Assembly (NCBI GenBank): GCA_031367895.1
Contig: JANLQP010000093.1
Span: 16,702 to 80,701, forward strand
Direction of reading: 5' to 3'
Length of the DNA stretch: 64,000 bases
Origin: Ga0077555 sp031367895
Lineage (GTDB): Bacteria > Pseudomonadota > Alphaproteobacteria > Rhizobiales > Hyphomicrobiaceae
The notes under the pieces are model-generated. The model saw nothing but the letters and a program-made list of their open reading frames with translations. It did not search any database and was not told the DNA's origin. Below, one piece after another: positions 34,387 through 42,756 of this stretch (position 1 is the stretch's first letter; every line of letters starts with the position of its first letter). The position numbers were made by a program, and so were the translations under genes.

Positions 34387-35328
34387 ATGATGAAACGCAT
34401 GCAAAGCGCGACGCTGGGGTTTGGGCTCGTCGGCGCACTCACATTCGCGACGACGGCATTGGCCGGAATGGGCCAACCCTCGCCGGGCCAGATCGGCTTG
34501 CAGGACGCGGCGACCGACATCATGGAGCAGATCCATTGGCTCTATAATGCCGTCAATCTCCTCATCATCGCGATCGCGCTGTTCGTGCTGGCGCTGATGG
34601 TCTACGTCGCGGTGCGCTTCAACGAGAAGGCCAACCCGACGCCCTCGAAGACCACGCACAACGCCGGCCTCGAGGTCGCCTGGACCGTGATCCCGATTCT
34701 GATCCTGGTCGGCATGGCGCTGCCGTCGTTCAAGCTGCTGTTCGCCCAGTACACCTACCCGCCGCCGGACGTGACCATCAAAGCCACCGGCAACCAGTGG
34801 AACTGGACGCACGCTTACCCGGACCAGGGCATCAGCTTTACGACGATCATGCTGAACGATGCGGAGCGGGCTGACCGCGAGAAAAAGGGCATCCCGTCGC
34901 CGCGCCGTCTCGCCGTCGACAACGAGGTGGTCGTGCCGGTCGGCAAGAACGTCCACGTCCTCGTCACCGCCAGCGACGTGATCCATAACTGGACGATCCC
35001 CTCGTTCGGCTCGAAGGTCGATGCCGTGCCCGGCCGGACGACCGCGACGTGGTTCCGCCCGAAGCGCGAGGGCGTCTTCTACGGGCAGTGCTCGGAGCTC
35101 TGCGGCAAGGATCACTCGGCGATGCCGATCGCCGTCCGCGTCGTCAAACAGGCCGTCTACGACGAGTGGATCACGCTGATGAAGGACCGCGCCACGCGGG
35201 GCAAGGCGAAGGAGTTGCTCGAGCGCATCGCCGTCGAGCAGGCCAAAGTCGCGGACGCGGCGACAACCATAGACAAAGTCGCGGACGCGGGCGGGCCGTT
35301 TCCGGTCGCACAAGCACAGGCGCGCTGA
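34387..35328 (+). CDS. coxB: Cytochrome c oxidase subunit II
   Basis: Subunit II of the aa3-type oxidase, which takes electrons from cytochrome c through the CuA centre. The 313-residue product has a signal sequence (LVGALTFATTALAG) and two membrane helices (LLIIAIALFVLALMVYVAV; WTVIPILILVGMALPSF). In the periplasmic cupredoxin domain, the aromatic patch QWNWTHAYPDQG is followed by CuA ligands in SDVIHNW and GQCSELCGKDHSAM. The C-terminal tail repeats a KVADA segment. The ATG at 34387 has GGGGA seven bases upstream; an ATG at 34369 is also in frame. It is first gene of the cox operon. Confidence 0.96.
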   Translation: MMKRMQSATLGFGLVGALTFATTALAGMGQPSPGQIGLQDAATDIMEQIHWLYNAVNLLIIAIALFVLALMVYVAVRFNEKANPTPSKTTHNAGLEVAWTVIPILILVGMALPSFKLLFAQYTYPPPDVTIKATGNQWNWTHAYPDQGISFTTIMLNDAERADREKKGIPSPRRLAVDNEVVVPVGKNVHVLVTASDVIHNWTIPSFGSKVDAVPGRTTATWFRPKREGVFYGQCSELCGKDHSAMPIAVRVVKQAVYDEWITLMKDRATRGKAKELLERIAVEQAKVADAATTIDKVADAGGPFPVAQAQAR

Positions 35329-35389
35329 TACGCGCTCGGTAGGACAAACGGGCGGAAGTCCGGCACAGACTAGATCGAAGGCTCGAGAC

Positions 35390-37072
35390 ATGGCTAGCAA
35401 CGCGCACGCAAACGACGACCACGGCCACCACGACGAGTATCCCTCGTTCGTCAACCGTTGGCTCTACTCGACGAACCACAAGGACATCGGCACGCTCTAC
35501 CTCATCTTCGCGATGATCGCGGGCTGCGTCGGCGGCTTCCTGTCGGTGATGATGCGGCTCGAGCTCGCCGAGCCGGGCCTGCAGTATTTCGGCAACGAGC
35601 ACACGTTCAACGTGTTCGTCACCGGCCACGGCCTCATCATGGTGTTCTTCATGGTGATGCCGGCGATGATCGGCGGGTTCGGCAACTGGCTGGTGCCGCT
35701 GATGATCGGCGCGCCGGACATGGCGTTCCCGCGCATGAACAACATCTCGTTCTGGCTGCTGCCCGCCTCGTTCGCGCTGCTGTTCATCTCGATGTTCTTG
35801 CCAGGCGGCCCCGGCGATTGCCGTCAGTTCATGGACACCAGCGTCAATCCGCCGTTGCCGAGGGACACATCGGCCTGCGGCGTCGGTGGTGGCTGGACGG
35901 TCTACGCGCCGCTTTCCACCACGGGCCACCCTGGCCCGGCGATGGATTTCGCGATCCTCGCGCTGCACTTGGCCGGTGCCTCGTCGATCCTCGGCGCCAT
36001 CAACTTCATCACCACCATCTTCAACATGCGCACGCCCGGCATGACGTTGCACAAGATGCCGCTGTTCGTCTGGTCGGTGCTGGTGACGGCGTTCCTGCTG
36101 CTGCTGTCGCTGCCGGTGCTCGCCGGCGCCATCACGATGCTGCTGACCGACCGCAACTTCGGCACCACCTTCTTCGACGCCAAGGGTGGTGGCGACCCGC
36201 TGCTCTACCAGCATCTCTTCTGGTTCTTCGGTCACCCGGAGGTCTACATCCTGATCCTGCCCGGCTTCGGCATGATCAGCCACATTATCTCGACGTTCTC
36301 GCGCAAGCCCGTATTCGGCTATCTCGGTATGGCCTACGCCATGGTCGCGATCGGCCTCGTCGGCTTCGTCGTCTGGGCGCACCACATGTACACGTCCGGC
36401 ATGGGCGTGCAGGCGCAGGCCTACTTCATCTTCGCGACCATGGTGATCGCGGTGCCGACCGGCGTGAAGATCTTCTCCTGGATCGCGACCATGTGGGGCG
36501 GCTCGATCCGCTTCAGCGTGGCGATGCTCTGGGCGCTGGGCTTCATCTTCCTGTTCACGGTCGGCGGCGTCACCGGCGTCATGCTCGCCAACGCCGGCGT
36601 CGACCGCGCGCTGCACGACACCTACTATGTCGTCGCGCACTTCCATTACGTGCTGTCGCTCGGCGCGGTGTTCGCCATCTTCGCCGGCTGGTACTACTGG
36701 TTCCCGAAGATGTCGGGCTACATGTACAACGAGACGATCGGTAAGATTCACTTCTACCTGACGTTCGTCGGCGCCAACGTGCTGTTTTTTCCGCAGCATT
36801 TCCTCGGCCTCGCCGGCATGCCGCGCCGTTACGCGGACTACCCGGATGCCTTCGCCTACTGGAACAAGATCTCGTCCTACGGCTCCTACATGACGGCCGC
36901 GGCGACGGTCATCTTCTTCATCGGCGTCGCCATGGCCTTCGCCGCGAAGCGCCGGGCGGGTGACAATCCCTGGGGCGAGGGTGCCACCACACTCGAGTGG
37001 ACGCTGCCGTCACCGCCGGCCTTCCACTCCTTCGAGACCTTGCCGAAGATCTCGGCCAACGATCACCACTGA
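35390..37072 (+). CDS. coxA: Cytochrome c oxidase subunit I
   Basis: Catalytic subunit of the aa3 oxidase, 560 residues and twelve membrane helices, carrying heme a and the heme a3-CuB centre. Expected motifs are NRWLYSTNHKDIGTLYL, the low-spin heme His in FVTGHGLIMVFF, the CuB/tyrosine block FFGHPEVYILILPGFG, the CuB His pair VWAHHMYTSG, and the heme His pair VAHFHYVLS. An unusual insertion of about 20 residues with two Cys (DCRQFMDTS to TSACGVGGGW) lies in the periplasmic loop after SMFLPGGPG. It follows coxB by 61 bases. Confidence 0.97.
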   Translation: MASNAHANDDHGHHDEYPSFVNRWLYSTNHKDIGTLYLIFAMIAGCVGGFLSVMMRLELAEPGLQYFGNEHTFNVFVTGHGLIMVFFMVMPAMIGGFGNWLVPLMIGAPDMAFPRMNNISFWLLPASFALLFISMFLPGGPGDCRQFMDTSVNPPLPRDTSACGVGGGWTVYAPLSTTGHPGPAMDFAILALHLAGASSILGAINFITTIFNMRTPGMTLHKMPLFVWSVLVTAFLLLLSLPVLAGAITMLLTDRNFGTTFFDAKGGGDPLLYQHLFWFFGHPEVYILILPGFGMISHIISTFSRKPVFGYLGMAYAMVAIGLVGFVVWAHHMYTSGMGVQAQAYFIFATMVIAVPTGVKIFSWIATMWGGSIRFSVAMLWALGFIFLFTVGGVTGVMLANAGVDRALHDTYYVVAHFHYVLSLGAVFAIFAGWYYWFPKMSGYMYNETIGKIHFYLTFVGANVLFFPQHFLGLAGMPRRYADYPDAFAYWNKISSYGSYMTAAATVIFFIGVAMAFAAKRRAGDNPWGEGATTLEWTLPSPPAFHSFETLPKISANDHH

Positions 37073-37162
37073 AACTGAGTTGCGGCAGCCCCGGCGACGG
37101 GTCTGCCGCGTTGATGGGACTTTTCAGGTCCCGCATTGCACACGAGGACAACTGGCACACCT

Positions 37163-38086
37163 ATGGCTGACAGCAGCATCAGATTCGAGCAGACGGCAGC
37201 CGACGGCGGCTCGGTCGGAGACTTCGTCGCGCTGATGAAGCCGCGCGTCATGTCACTCGTTGTCTTCACGGCGCTCACCGGCCTTGTCGCGGCGCCCGGT
37301 CACCTGCACCCGTTCCTCGGTGCTTTCGCCATCATCGCCATCGCTATCGGCGCTGGCGCCTCCGGTGCGCTGAACATGTGGTGGGACGCCGACATCGACG
37401 CGCAGATGACGCGCACGCAATCGCGGCCGATCCCGGCTGGCCGCGTCACCGCCGACGAAGCACTGACCTTCGGCATGGTTCTGAGTATCGGCGCGGTGCT
37501 GACGCTCGGCGTCATCGTCAACTGGGTCGCAGCCGGCCTGCTGGCGCTGACGATCGCCTTCTACGTCGTCGTCTACACCATGTGGCTGAAGCGCACGACG
37601 CCGCAGAACATCGTCATCGGCGGCGCCGCCGGCGCCTTCCCGCCGATGATCGGCTGGGCCGCCGTCACCGGTTCGGTCAGCCTCGACAGCATCATCCTGT
37701 TCCTCATCATCTTCATGTGGACGCCGCCGCACTTCTGGGCGCTGGCACTGCTCAAGGCCAAAGACTACGAGCGCGTCGGCGTGCCGATGCTGCCCGTCGT
37801 TGCCGGCGCTGCCGAGACCAAACGCCAGATCGTCATCTACAGCGCCATCCTGGTGCCGCTTGCCGTCACGCCCGTGCTGACCGGCCTCGGCGGCATCGCC
37901 TATGGCGTCACCTCGATCGCCCTTGGCGCCGTGTTCATGGGACTCGCTTTGAAACTGCGCCGCGCGCCTGAAGGCGAAGCCGCCGACACGGCCGCGCGCC
38001 AGCTGTTCGCGTTCTCGATTCTCTATCTCTTCGTGTTGTTCGCGGTGATCCTTGCGGAGAAGCTTGTCGCGCAGGTGCTCGCATGA
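37163..38086 (+). CDS. ctaB: Protoheme IX farnesyltransferase (heme O synthase)
   Basis: Inner-membrane prenyltransferase making heme O from heme B, the first step to heme a for the oxidase. The 307-residue protein has the UbiA-family signature NMWWDADIDAQMTRTQSRP with two Asp for the prenyl diphosphate, and WTPPHFWALAL. The ATG at 37163 starts the protein; a TTG at 37136 is also in frame. ctaA, needed for the next step, is not in the window. Its stop overlaps the next gene by 4 bases (ATGA). Confidence 0.95.
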   Translation: MADSSIRFEQTAADGGSVGDFVALMKPRVMSLVVFTALTGLVAAPGHLHPFLGAFAIIAIAIGAGASGALNMWWDADIDAQMTRTQSRPIPAGRVTADEALTFGMVLSIGAVLTLGVIVNWVAAGLLALTIAFYVVVYTMWLKRTTPQNIVIGGAAGAFPPMIGWAAVTGSVSLDSIILFLIIFMWTPPHFWALALLKAKDYERVGVPMLPVVAGAAETKRQIVIYSAILVPLAVTPVLTGLGGIAYGVTSIALGAVFMGLALKLRRAPEGEAADTAARQLFAFSILYLFVLFAVILAEKLVAQVLA

Positions 38087-38448
38087 AGAATGGGACAGAT
38101 GCCGGAGACTTCCGGGTACCGCGTGGCTTCGGAGCGTTGATCGGCCTGTTGGCATTCGCAGTCGGGGAATTGGTGGGCTGGCCGCGCTGGGCGAGCCTGG
38201 CGCTCGGATGCGCGGCCGCGGCAATTTTCGTTTCTCAGCTCTTCGTTCGGCACCAGTCACCGCAGGCGCCGTCCGAGGGTGTTGCACCACAACAGGTCGT
38301 CGTACAGGCGCCTATCGACAGCGTCGCCGAGCGCCGCCAGCGCGGCCGCAACATCGCCATCGGCCTCGCGCTCGCAGTGCTCGTCGCGTTGTTCTACGTC
38401 GCCACGATCGTTCGCCTCGGTAGCAACGTCGCGAACCGGGCACTCTGA
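38083..38448 (+). CDS. Extended CtaF-like small membrane protein
   Basis: A 121-residue protein overlapping the ctaB stop. The C-terminal part (RRQRGRNIAIGLALAVLVAL, FYVATIVRLG) resembles the whole of the small CtaF protein found between ctaB and ctaG in rhizobial cox operons, which is usually about 50 residues. Here it is preceded by roughly 75 extra residues containing two membrane segments (FGALIGLLAFAVGELVG; WASLALGCAAAAIFVSQLF) and a polar linker. It precedes ctaG by 5 bases. A role in oxidase assembly or as a small subunit is inferred from position only. Confidence 0.7.
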   Translation: MKNGTDAGDFRVPRGFGALIGLLAFAVGELVGWPRWASLALGCAAAAIFVSQLFVRHQSPQAPSEGVAPQQVVVQAPIDSVAERRQRGRNIAIGLALAVLVALFYVATIVRLGSNVANRAL

Positions 38449-38453
38449 GCCAC

Positions 38454-39068
38454 ATGCAACAGCGCGCCACATCGAAGGTCAACTCCAGCAACCGCCGCGT
38501 TGCGCTCGTCTGCGCGACGGTCGCAGTCGGCATGGTCGGTCTCGCCTATGCGTCCGTGCCGCTGTATCGGCTTTTCTGTCAGATGACAGGCTTCGCCGGT
38601 ACGACGCAGCGCGTGACCAAAGCCTCGACCGAGGTGCTAGACCGCATCATCACCGTCCGCTTCGACGCCAACGTCGGCCCAGGCCTTTCCTGGGACTTCC
38701 AGGCCGTGACGCCGACCATCGACGTGCGCGTCGGCGAGAACGCGCTGGCCTTCTACAAGGTTCGCAACCGCTCCGAAAAGGCCGTCACGGGCACGGCGAC
38801 GTTCAACGTCACCCCGGATCAGGCCGGCGGCTTCTTCAACAAGATCCAGTGCTTCTGCTTCACCGAGCAACGTCTCGAGCCGGGCGAAACCGTGGAAATG
38901 CCGGTCAGCTTCTTCATCGATCCGGCGATCGTGAAGGACATGGACGGCGCTCAAATCCGCAATATCACGCTGTCCTATACGTTCTTTCCCGTAGACCAGC
39001 CGAAGGTGAAAGCCACAGCCGTGACGCCGGCCGAGACGTCTGGTCCCGCCGTGCGCAAGGGATCGTGA
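38454..39068 (+). CDS. ctaG: Cytochrome c oxidase assembly protein CtaG (Cox11)
   Basis: Copper chaperone that builds the CuB centre in subunit I. The 204-residue protein has one N-terminal membrane helix (VALVCATVAVGMVGLAYASV) and the Cox11 blocks PLYRLFCQMTGFAGTTQ, YKVRNRSEK, the copper motif IQCFCFTEQ, and VEMPVSFFIDP. It lies between the CtaF-like gene and coxC as in other alphaproteobacteria. Confidence 0.96.
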   Translation: MQQRATSKVNSSNRRVALVCATVAVGMVGLAYASVPLYRLFCQMTGFAGTTQRVTKASTEVLDRIITVRFDANVGPGLSWDFQAVTPTIDVRVGENALAFYKVRNRSEKAVTGTATFNVTPDQAGGFFNKIQCFCFTEQRLEPGETVEMPVSFFIDPAIVKDMDGAQIRNITLSYTFFPVDQPKVKATAVTPAETSGPAVRKGS

Positions 39069-39205
39069 GACGTAATTGATTTTCCGCCGGGTCGTTCCGG
39101 AGCACGGGTAACGAGTTGAGATGTGCCGCGAGGCACGGCACGAAACAACGGTTGCTGCGGCTTCCAAGTCGAGAGCCGCAACGAGACGGGGAAATGGAGA
39201 CGAAT

Positions 39206-40141
39206 ATGGCCGACGGTCACGCGAAGCATCACGACTACCATCTGGTGAACCCGAGCCCCTGGCCGCTCGTCGGCTCGATCGCGGCCTTCGTCATGGCAGT
39301 CGGCGCCATCGTCTGGATGAAGACGCACGGCTCGGCGGACGCCAAGGTGCTCGGCCTCAGAGGTCCGCACATGTTCGCGATTGGCTTCGCGCTCGTCCTT
39401 TTCACCATGTTCATGTGGTGGCGCGACGTCATCCACGAAGCGCACTCCGGTGATCACACGCCGGTCGTGCGCCTGCATCTGCGCTACGGCATGATCATGT
39501 TCATCGCCTCCGAGATCATGTTCTTCGTCGCCTGGTTCTGGGCCTACTTCGACGCCTCGCTGTTCCCGGCCGCCGTCGAGGCGCTGCCGATCACCGGCGC
39601 CGACGGCCTCGTAACCCAAGGTAAAGATCTGATCGGCATGGTCGATCGCTACAAGCTGTTCGGTGGCGTCTGGCCGCCGAAGCCGACGGCGGACGGCGCG
39701 TTCAAGCAGACATTTGACCCTTGGGGCCTGCCGCTGGTCAACACGCTGATCCTGCTGCTCTCGGGCACCACGGTCACCTGGGCACATCATGCGCTGCTCG
39801 AGAACAACCGCAAAGGGCTGATCTGGGGCCTGACGCTCACCGTCATTCTCGGTGCGTTGTTCACAACCTGCCAGGCCTACGAGTACGGCCATGCCGGCTT
39901 CACGTTCGCTAACCACCTCTACGGCTCGACGTTCTTCATGGCGACAGGCTTCCACGGCGCGCACGTGCTGATCGGCACCATCTTCCTCGCCGTCTGCCTG
40001 TTCCGCGCGATGAAAGGCCACTTCTCGCCGAAGCAGCATTTCGGCTTCGAGGCGGCTGCCTGGTACTGGCATTTCGTCGACGTGGTCTGGCTGTTCCTGT
40101 TCATCTGCATCTACGTGATCGGCGCCGGCAAGGGGCACTGA
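39206..40141 (+). CDS. coxC: Cytochrome c oxidase subunit III
   Basis: Third core subunit of the aa3 oxidase, 311 residues with seven membrane helices. Family blocks seen are YHLVNPSPWPLVGS, MFIASEIMFFVAWFWAYFDA, WGLPLVNTLILLLSGTTVTW, GFHGAHVLIGTIFL and WYWHFVDVVWLFLF. The ATG at 39206 has GGAG six bases upstream and is favoured over that at 39194. Between ctaG and coxC lie 137 non-coding bases. After this gene the usual DUF983 and surf1 genes are missing; they are found at 19.5-20.8 kb on the other strand. Confidence 0.96.
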   Translation: MADGHAKHHDYHLVNPSPWPLVGSIAAFVMAVGAIVWMKTHGSADAKVLGLRGPHMFAIGFALVLFTMFMWWRDVIHEAHSGDHTPVVRLHLRYGMIMFIASEIMFFVAWFWAYFDASLFPAAVEALPITGADGLVTQGKDLIGMVDRYKLFGGVWPPKPTADGAFKQTFDPWGLPLVNTLILLLSGTTVTWAHHALLENNRKGLIWGLTLTVILGALFTTCQAYEYGHAGFTFANHLYGSTFFMATGFHGAHVLIGTIFLAVCLFRAMKGHFSPKQHFGFEAAAWYWHFVDVVWLFLFICIYVIGAGKGH

Positions 40142-40266
40142 GCCACCGCTGACATCGTCGACTGTTTAGAATTGCCAACGGCTGCGAACGGGACCACCGT
40201 CGCGGCCGTTACTCTTCGCACGGTTGCTGTTTCCAGTGCCGTGCCGATGCTGTGGTGGATGCCAAG

Positions 40267-40824
40267 ATGCGAACCGCAATCTCGCACGCTCTCATGACCG
40301 CTTTGACCGGTTGCGCTGTCGCGTTCGGAACCGGCGCCGCCCGTGCCGAGGACAGCTTCCTCCGTGAATTCAAGATCGGCGGCCTCTATCACGACGTCGG
40401 CGACATGTGGAGCGGCTTCCGGCTCGAGCCGCGTTCGGTCGATGTCAACGTCGAGGTGCTGTTTGGGCCGCATATCGAACTTCTCTGGGGCACACTCCGG
40501 CCGGCGATCGGCGCCACGATCAATACGCGCGGCGCCACCTCGAAAGCCTATGTCGACGCACGCTGGGAAATCGAATCGCCGACCGGCATCTTCTTCGCAT
40601 TGGGACTCGGGGCTGCCGTGCATGACGGCAACCTCGGCGCATCCGACCCGGATCGCAAAGCGCTCGGCTCTCGCATTCTTTTCCACATCCCCGCCGAACT
40701 CGGCTGGCGATGGGACGGCCACAACAGCATCTCGCTCTACTTCGAGCACATCTCGAACGGCTACACACAAGACTACAACGAAGGCCTCGACGCCATCGGT
40801 GTGCGCTATGGCTACCGGTTCTGA
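40267..40824 (+). CDS. PagL-like lipid A 3-O-deacylase (acyloxyacyl hydrolase family)
   Basis: Predicted outer-membrane beta-barrel enzyme of 185 residues that would remove a 3-linked acyl chain from lipid A. The signal peptide (MTALTGCAVAFGTGAARA) is followed by alternating strands. The C-terminal stretch YFEHISNGYTQDYNEGLDAI contains the PagL-type His and Ser (about 161 and 163) and a nearby Glu (about 172). The protein ends in Phe (YGYRF), the usual Bam recognition signal. A GTG at 40252 and an ATG at 40267 are possible starts; the latter gives the tighter signal peptide. It follows coxC by 125 bases. Confidence 0.8.
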   Translation: MRTAISHALMTALTGCAVAFGTGAARAEDSFLREFKIGGLYHDVGDMWSGFRLEPRSVDVNVEVLFGPHIELLWGTLRPAIGATINTRGATSKAYVDARWEIESPTGIFFALGLGAAVHDGNLGASDPDRKALGSRILFHIPAELGWRWDGHNSISLYFEHISNGYTQDYNEGLDAIGVRYGYRF

Positions 40825-40848
40825 GCAACGGCTGATATAGTCGCGGCC

Positions 40849-41415
40849 ATGAGCGCGCTGCCGAAACAAGTCATGACCGCCGACGAGTTCCTGGCTTGGG
40901 CTGAACAGCAACCCAAGTCGGAAGATGGCAAGTATGAACTGGCCGATGGGTTGGTGATCCAGCAACAATCGGAGCGGATCATCCACGTCGAGGTGAAGAC
41001 CGCGCTGACTGGTGCACTGCGGGAAGCCATCGTCCGATCGAAGGCGCCGTGTTTCTCGGTCGGCGATGGGGCGACCATCAGGGTGTCGCCGGCGAAGGTC
41101 TACAAGCCCGACGGTCTTGTCTATTGCGGGCAGCGCCTGCCCCCCGAGACGGTCGAGGTCGAGGCACCGGTGCTCGTCTTCGAGATTCTGTCCGAAGACA
41201 GCGTCAAGCGGGACCACGGCGATAAGGTCGAAGCCTACTTCGGGTTTCCGTCAGTCCAGCACTACCTGATCGTCGATCCGGAACGGCGCGCCATTGTGCA
41301 CCATCGACGCGGACCAGACGAAAATCTCCTGACTCGCATTCGAAAGTCGGGCACGCTGCGCTTTGATCCTCCAGGCATCGAGATCGACCTTGCCGATGTG
41401 TTCGAGCGCGATTAA
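40849..41415 (+). CDS. Uma2 family protein (DUF820, restriction-endonuclease-like fold)
   Basis: A 188-residue protein of the Uma2 family, common in cyanobacteria and some proteobacteria, with a PD-(D/E)XK-like core. Visible landmarks are MTADEFLAWAE, YELADGLV, KPDGLVYC (Asp) and APVLVFEILSE (Glu), then YLIVDPERRAIVHH. The usual histidine-rich segment after the YEL block is present as ERIIHVEVKTAL. Biological function of the family is unknown; stand-alone copies are not proven nucleases. No mobile-element partner is adjacent. Confidence 0.82.
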   Translation: MSALPKQVMTADEFLAWAEQQPKSEDGKYELADGLVIQQQSERIIHVEVKTALTGALREAIVRSKAPCFSVGDGATIRVSPAKVYKPDGLVYCGQRLPPETVEVEAPVLVFEILSEDSVKRDHGDKVEAYFGFPSVQHYLIVDPERRAIVHHRRGPDENLLTRIRKSGTLRFDPPGIEIDLADVFERD

Positions 41416-41464
41416 CCGCGCCCTCAGTCGCATTGAATTTCCACTCCGTCCCTGGTCCGCCCAC

Positions 41465-42541
41465 ATGTCCACGCCACCCGCCGAACCCGAAGTCCTCATT
41501 CGCGTCGATGGCCGCGCCGGCCGCATCACCATGAACCGTCCGAAGGCGCTCAATGCGCTCACGCTCGGCATGGTCCGCGACATCCGCGAAGCCCTCGACG
41601 CGTGGACTTCCGATCCAGCAGTCCGCCTCGTGCTGCTCGACGGCGCCGGTGACAAGGCGCTCTGCGCCGGTGGCGACGTGCTCTCGCTCTACGACAGCCG
41701 CAGCCAGGGCTCAGCGCTCGCGCGCACGTTCTGGCGCGAGGAGTACCAGCTCAACGCGCTCATCCACCGCTACCCGAAACCGTTCGTCGCCATTCAGGAC
41801 GGCATCGTCATGGGCGGCGGCATCGGCCTCTCAGGCCATGCGCAGCACCGCATCGTCACCGAACGCTCGATGCTGGCGATGCCGGAAACCGGGATCGGCC
41901 TGATCCCGGATGTCGGCGGCACCTGGCTGCTCGCGCATTCCGCGGGCGAACTCGGCATCTACCTCGGCCTCAGCGGCGCACGCATGAGCGGCTCGGACGC
42001 AATCCAAGCCGGGTTCTCCGGCACGTTCGCGCCGTCCGCCGCGTTGCCCACGCTGAAGGCGAAGCTCACCGATCCCGTTGGCGACGCCGTAGACGAGATC
42101 ATCGATCGCCTCGCCGACGAGCATCCGGTACCGGCATCGCCGCTGATGGCCCTGAAGCCGAAGATCGACAAGTTCTTCGAGCCTGTGACGGTGGAGGGCA
42201 TCTTGCGCGAGTTGCAGACCACGACGGACGAATGGGCGCAGAAGACGCGCGCCAACCTGCTGCAGAAGTCGCCGCTGGCGCTGAAGGCCACCCTCACCGC
42301 TATCCGGCAGGCGCGGCAGTTGCCCTCGCTCGAAGCCGCGCTCAACGTCGAGTATCGGCTGTGCACGCGGCTCTTCGAGGGCGGCGAGTTCCCGGAAGGT
42401 GTGCGCGCCCTCCTTGTCGACAAGGACAAGGCGCCGAAGTGGCTTCACCGCGAACTCGCGGACGTGCCGCCAGGGGCGATAACGGCTCTGTTCGCCCCGT
42501 TCACACCCGGCGACGAACTCGGCCTCAAATCGCCGGGTTGA
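41465..42541 (+). CDS. 3-hydroxyisobutyryl-CoA hydrolase / enoyl-CoA hydratase family
   Basis: A 358-residue crotonase-fold enzyme. Its length and the motif set MNRPKALNALTLGM, GDKALCAGGDVLSLY, DGIVMGGGIGLSGHAQHRIV and MPETGIGLIPDVGGTWLL match 3-hydroxyisobutyryl-CoA hydrolase of valine degradation rather than a 260-residue hydratase. The two oxyanion-hole glycine-rich regions and a catalytic-type Glu in MPETGIG are present. The frame is open upstream, but the ATG at 41465 starts the conserved part. No other valine-pathway genes are adjacent. Confidence 0.87.
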   Translation: MSTPPAEPEVLIRVDGRAGRITMNRPKALNALTLGMVRDIREALDAWTSDPAVRLVLLDGAGDKALCAGGDVLSLYDSRSQGSALARTFWREEYQLNALIHRYPKPFVAIQDGIVMGGGIGLSGHAQHRIVTERSMLAMPETGIGLIPDVGGTWLLAHSAGELGIYLGLSGARMSGSDAIQAGFSGTFAPSAALPTLKAKLTDPVGDAVDEIIDRLADEHPVPASPLMALKPKIDKFFEPVTVEGILRELQTTTDEWAQKTRANLLQKSPLALKATLTAIRQARQLPSLEAALNVEYRLCTRLFEGGEFPEGVRALLVDKDKAPKWLHRELADVPPGAITALFAPFTPGDELGLKSPG

Positions 42542-42586
42542 GACCCGGCTGCTTGACCACCGGCTGAACGAATGGCCCGCGCTTGA

Positions 42587-42756
42587 CGCTGGCCGCATTC
42601 CGGGAACGAATCGACGCCGGTCGAGATCTCGATCGAAGCGATCACGCTCGGCGACAGCCTTCCGACGCTTCCGGATGGCATCTCCGCCGAGCTGATGGAC
42701 GTCGCCTCCGACGCCTTCGAACGATTGCGGCGTTACCAGCGATGCTCGGTCACCCC
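42587..42756 (+). other. Coding-like stretch without a start codon
   Basis: In the gap between the hydrolase gene and the convergent ABC gene, the plus strand from 42587 reads as protein-like sequence (NESTPVEISIEAITLGDSLP, then DGISAELMDVASDAFERLRR). It follows an in-frame TGA and has no ATG, GTG or TTG before it. It could be the remnant of a decayed gene or chance read-through. I do not recognise a family. Confidence 0.3.

Noticed and set aside
35171..36799. 542-codon minus-strand frame opposite coxA
   Set aside because: The His/Arg/Glu-rich translation reflects antisense of coxA codons; there is no ribosome site or family similarity.
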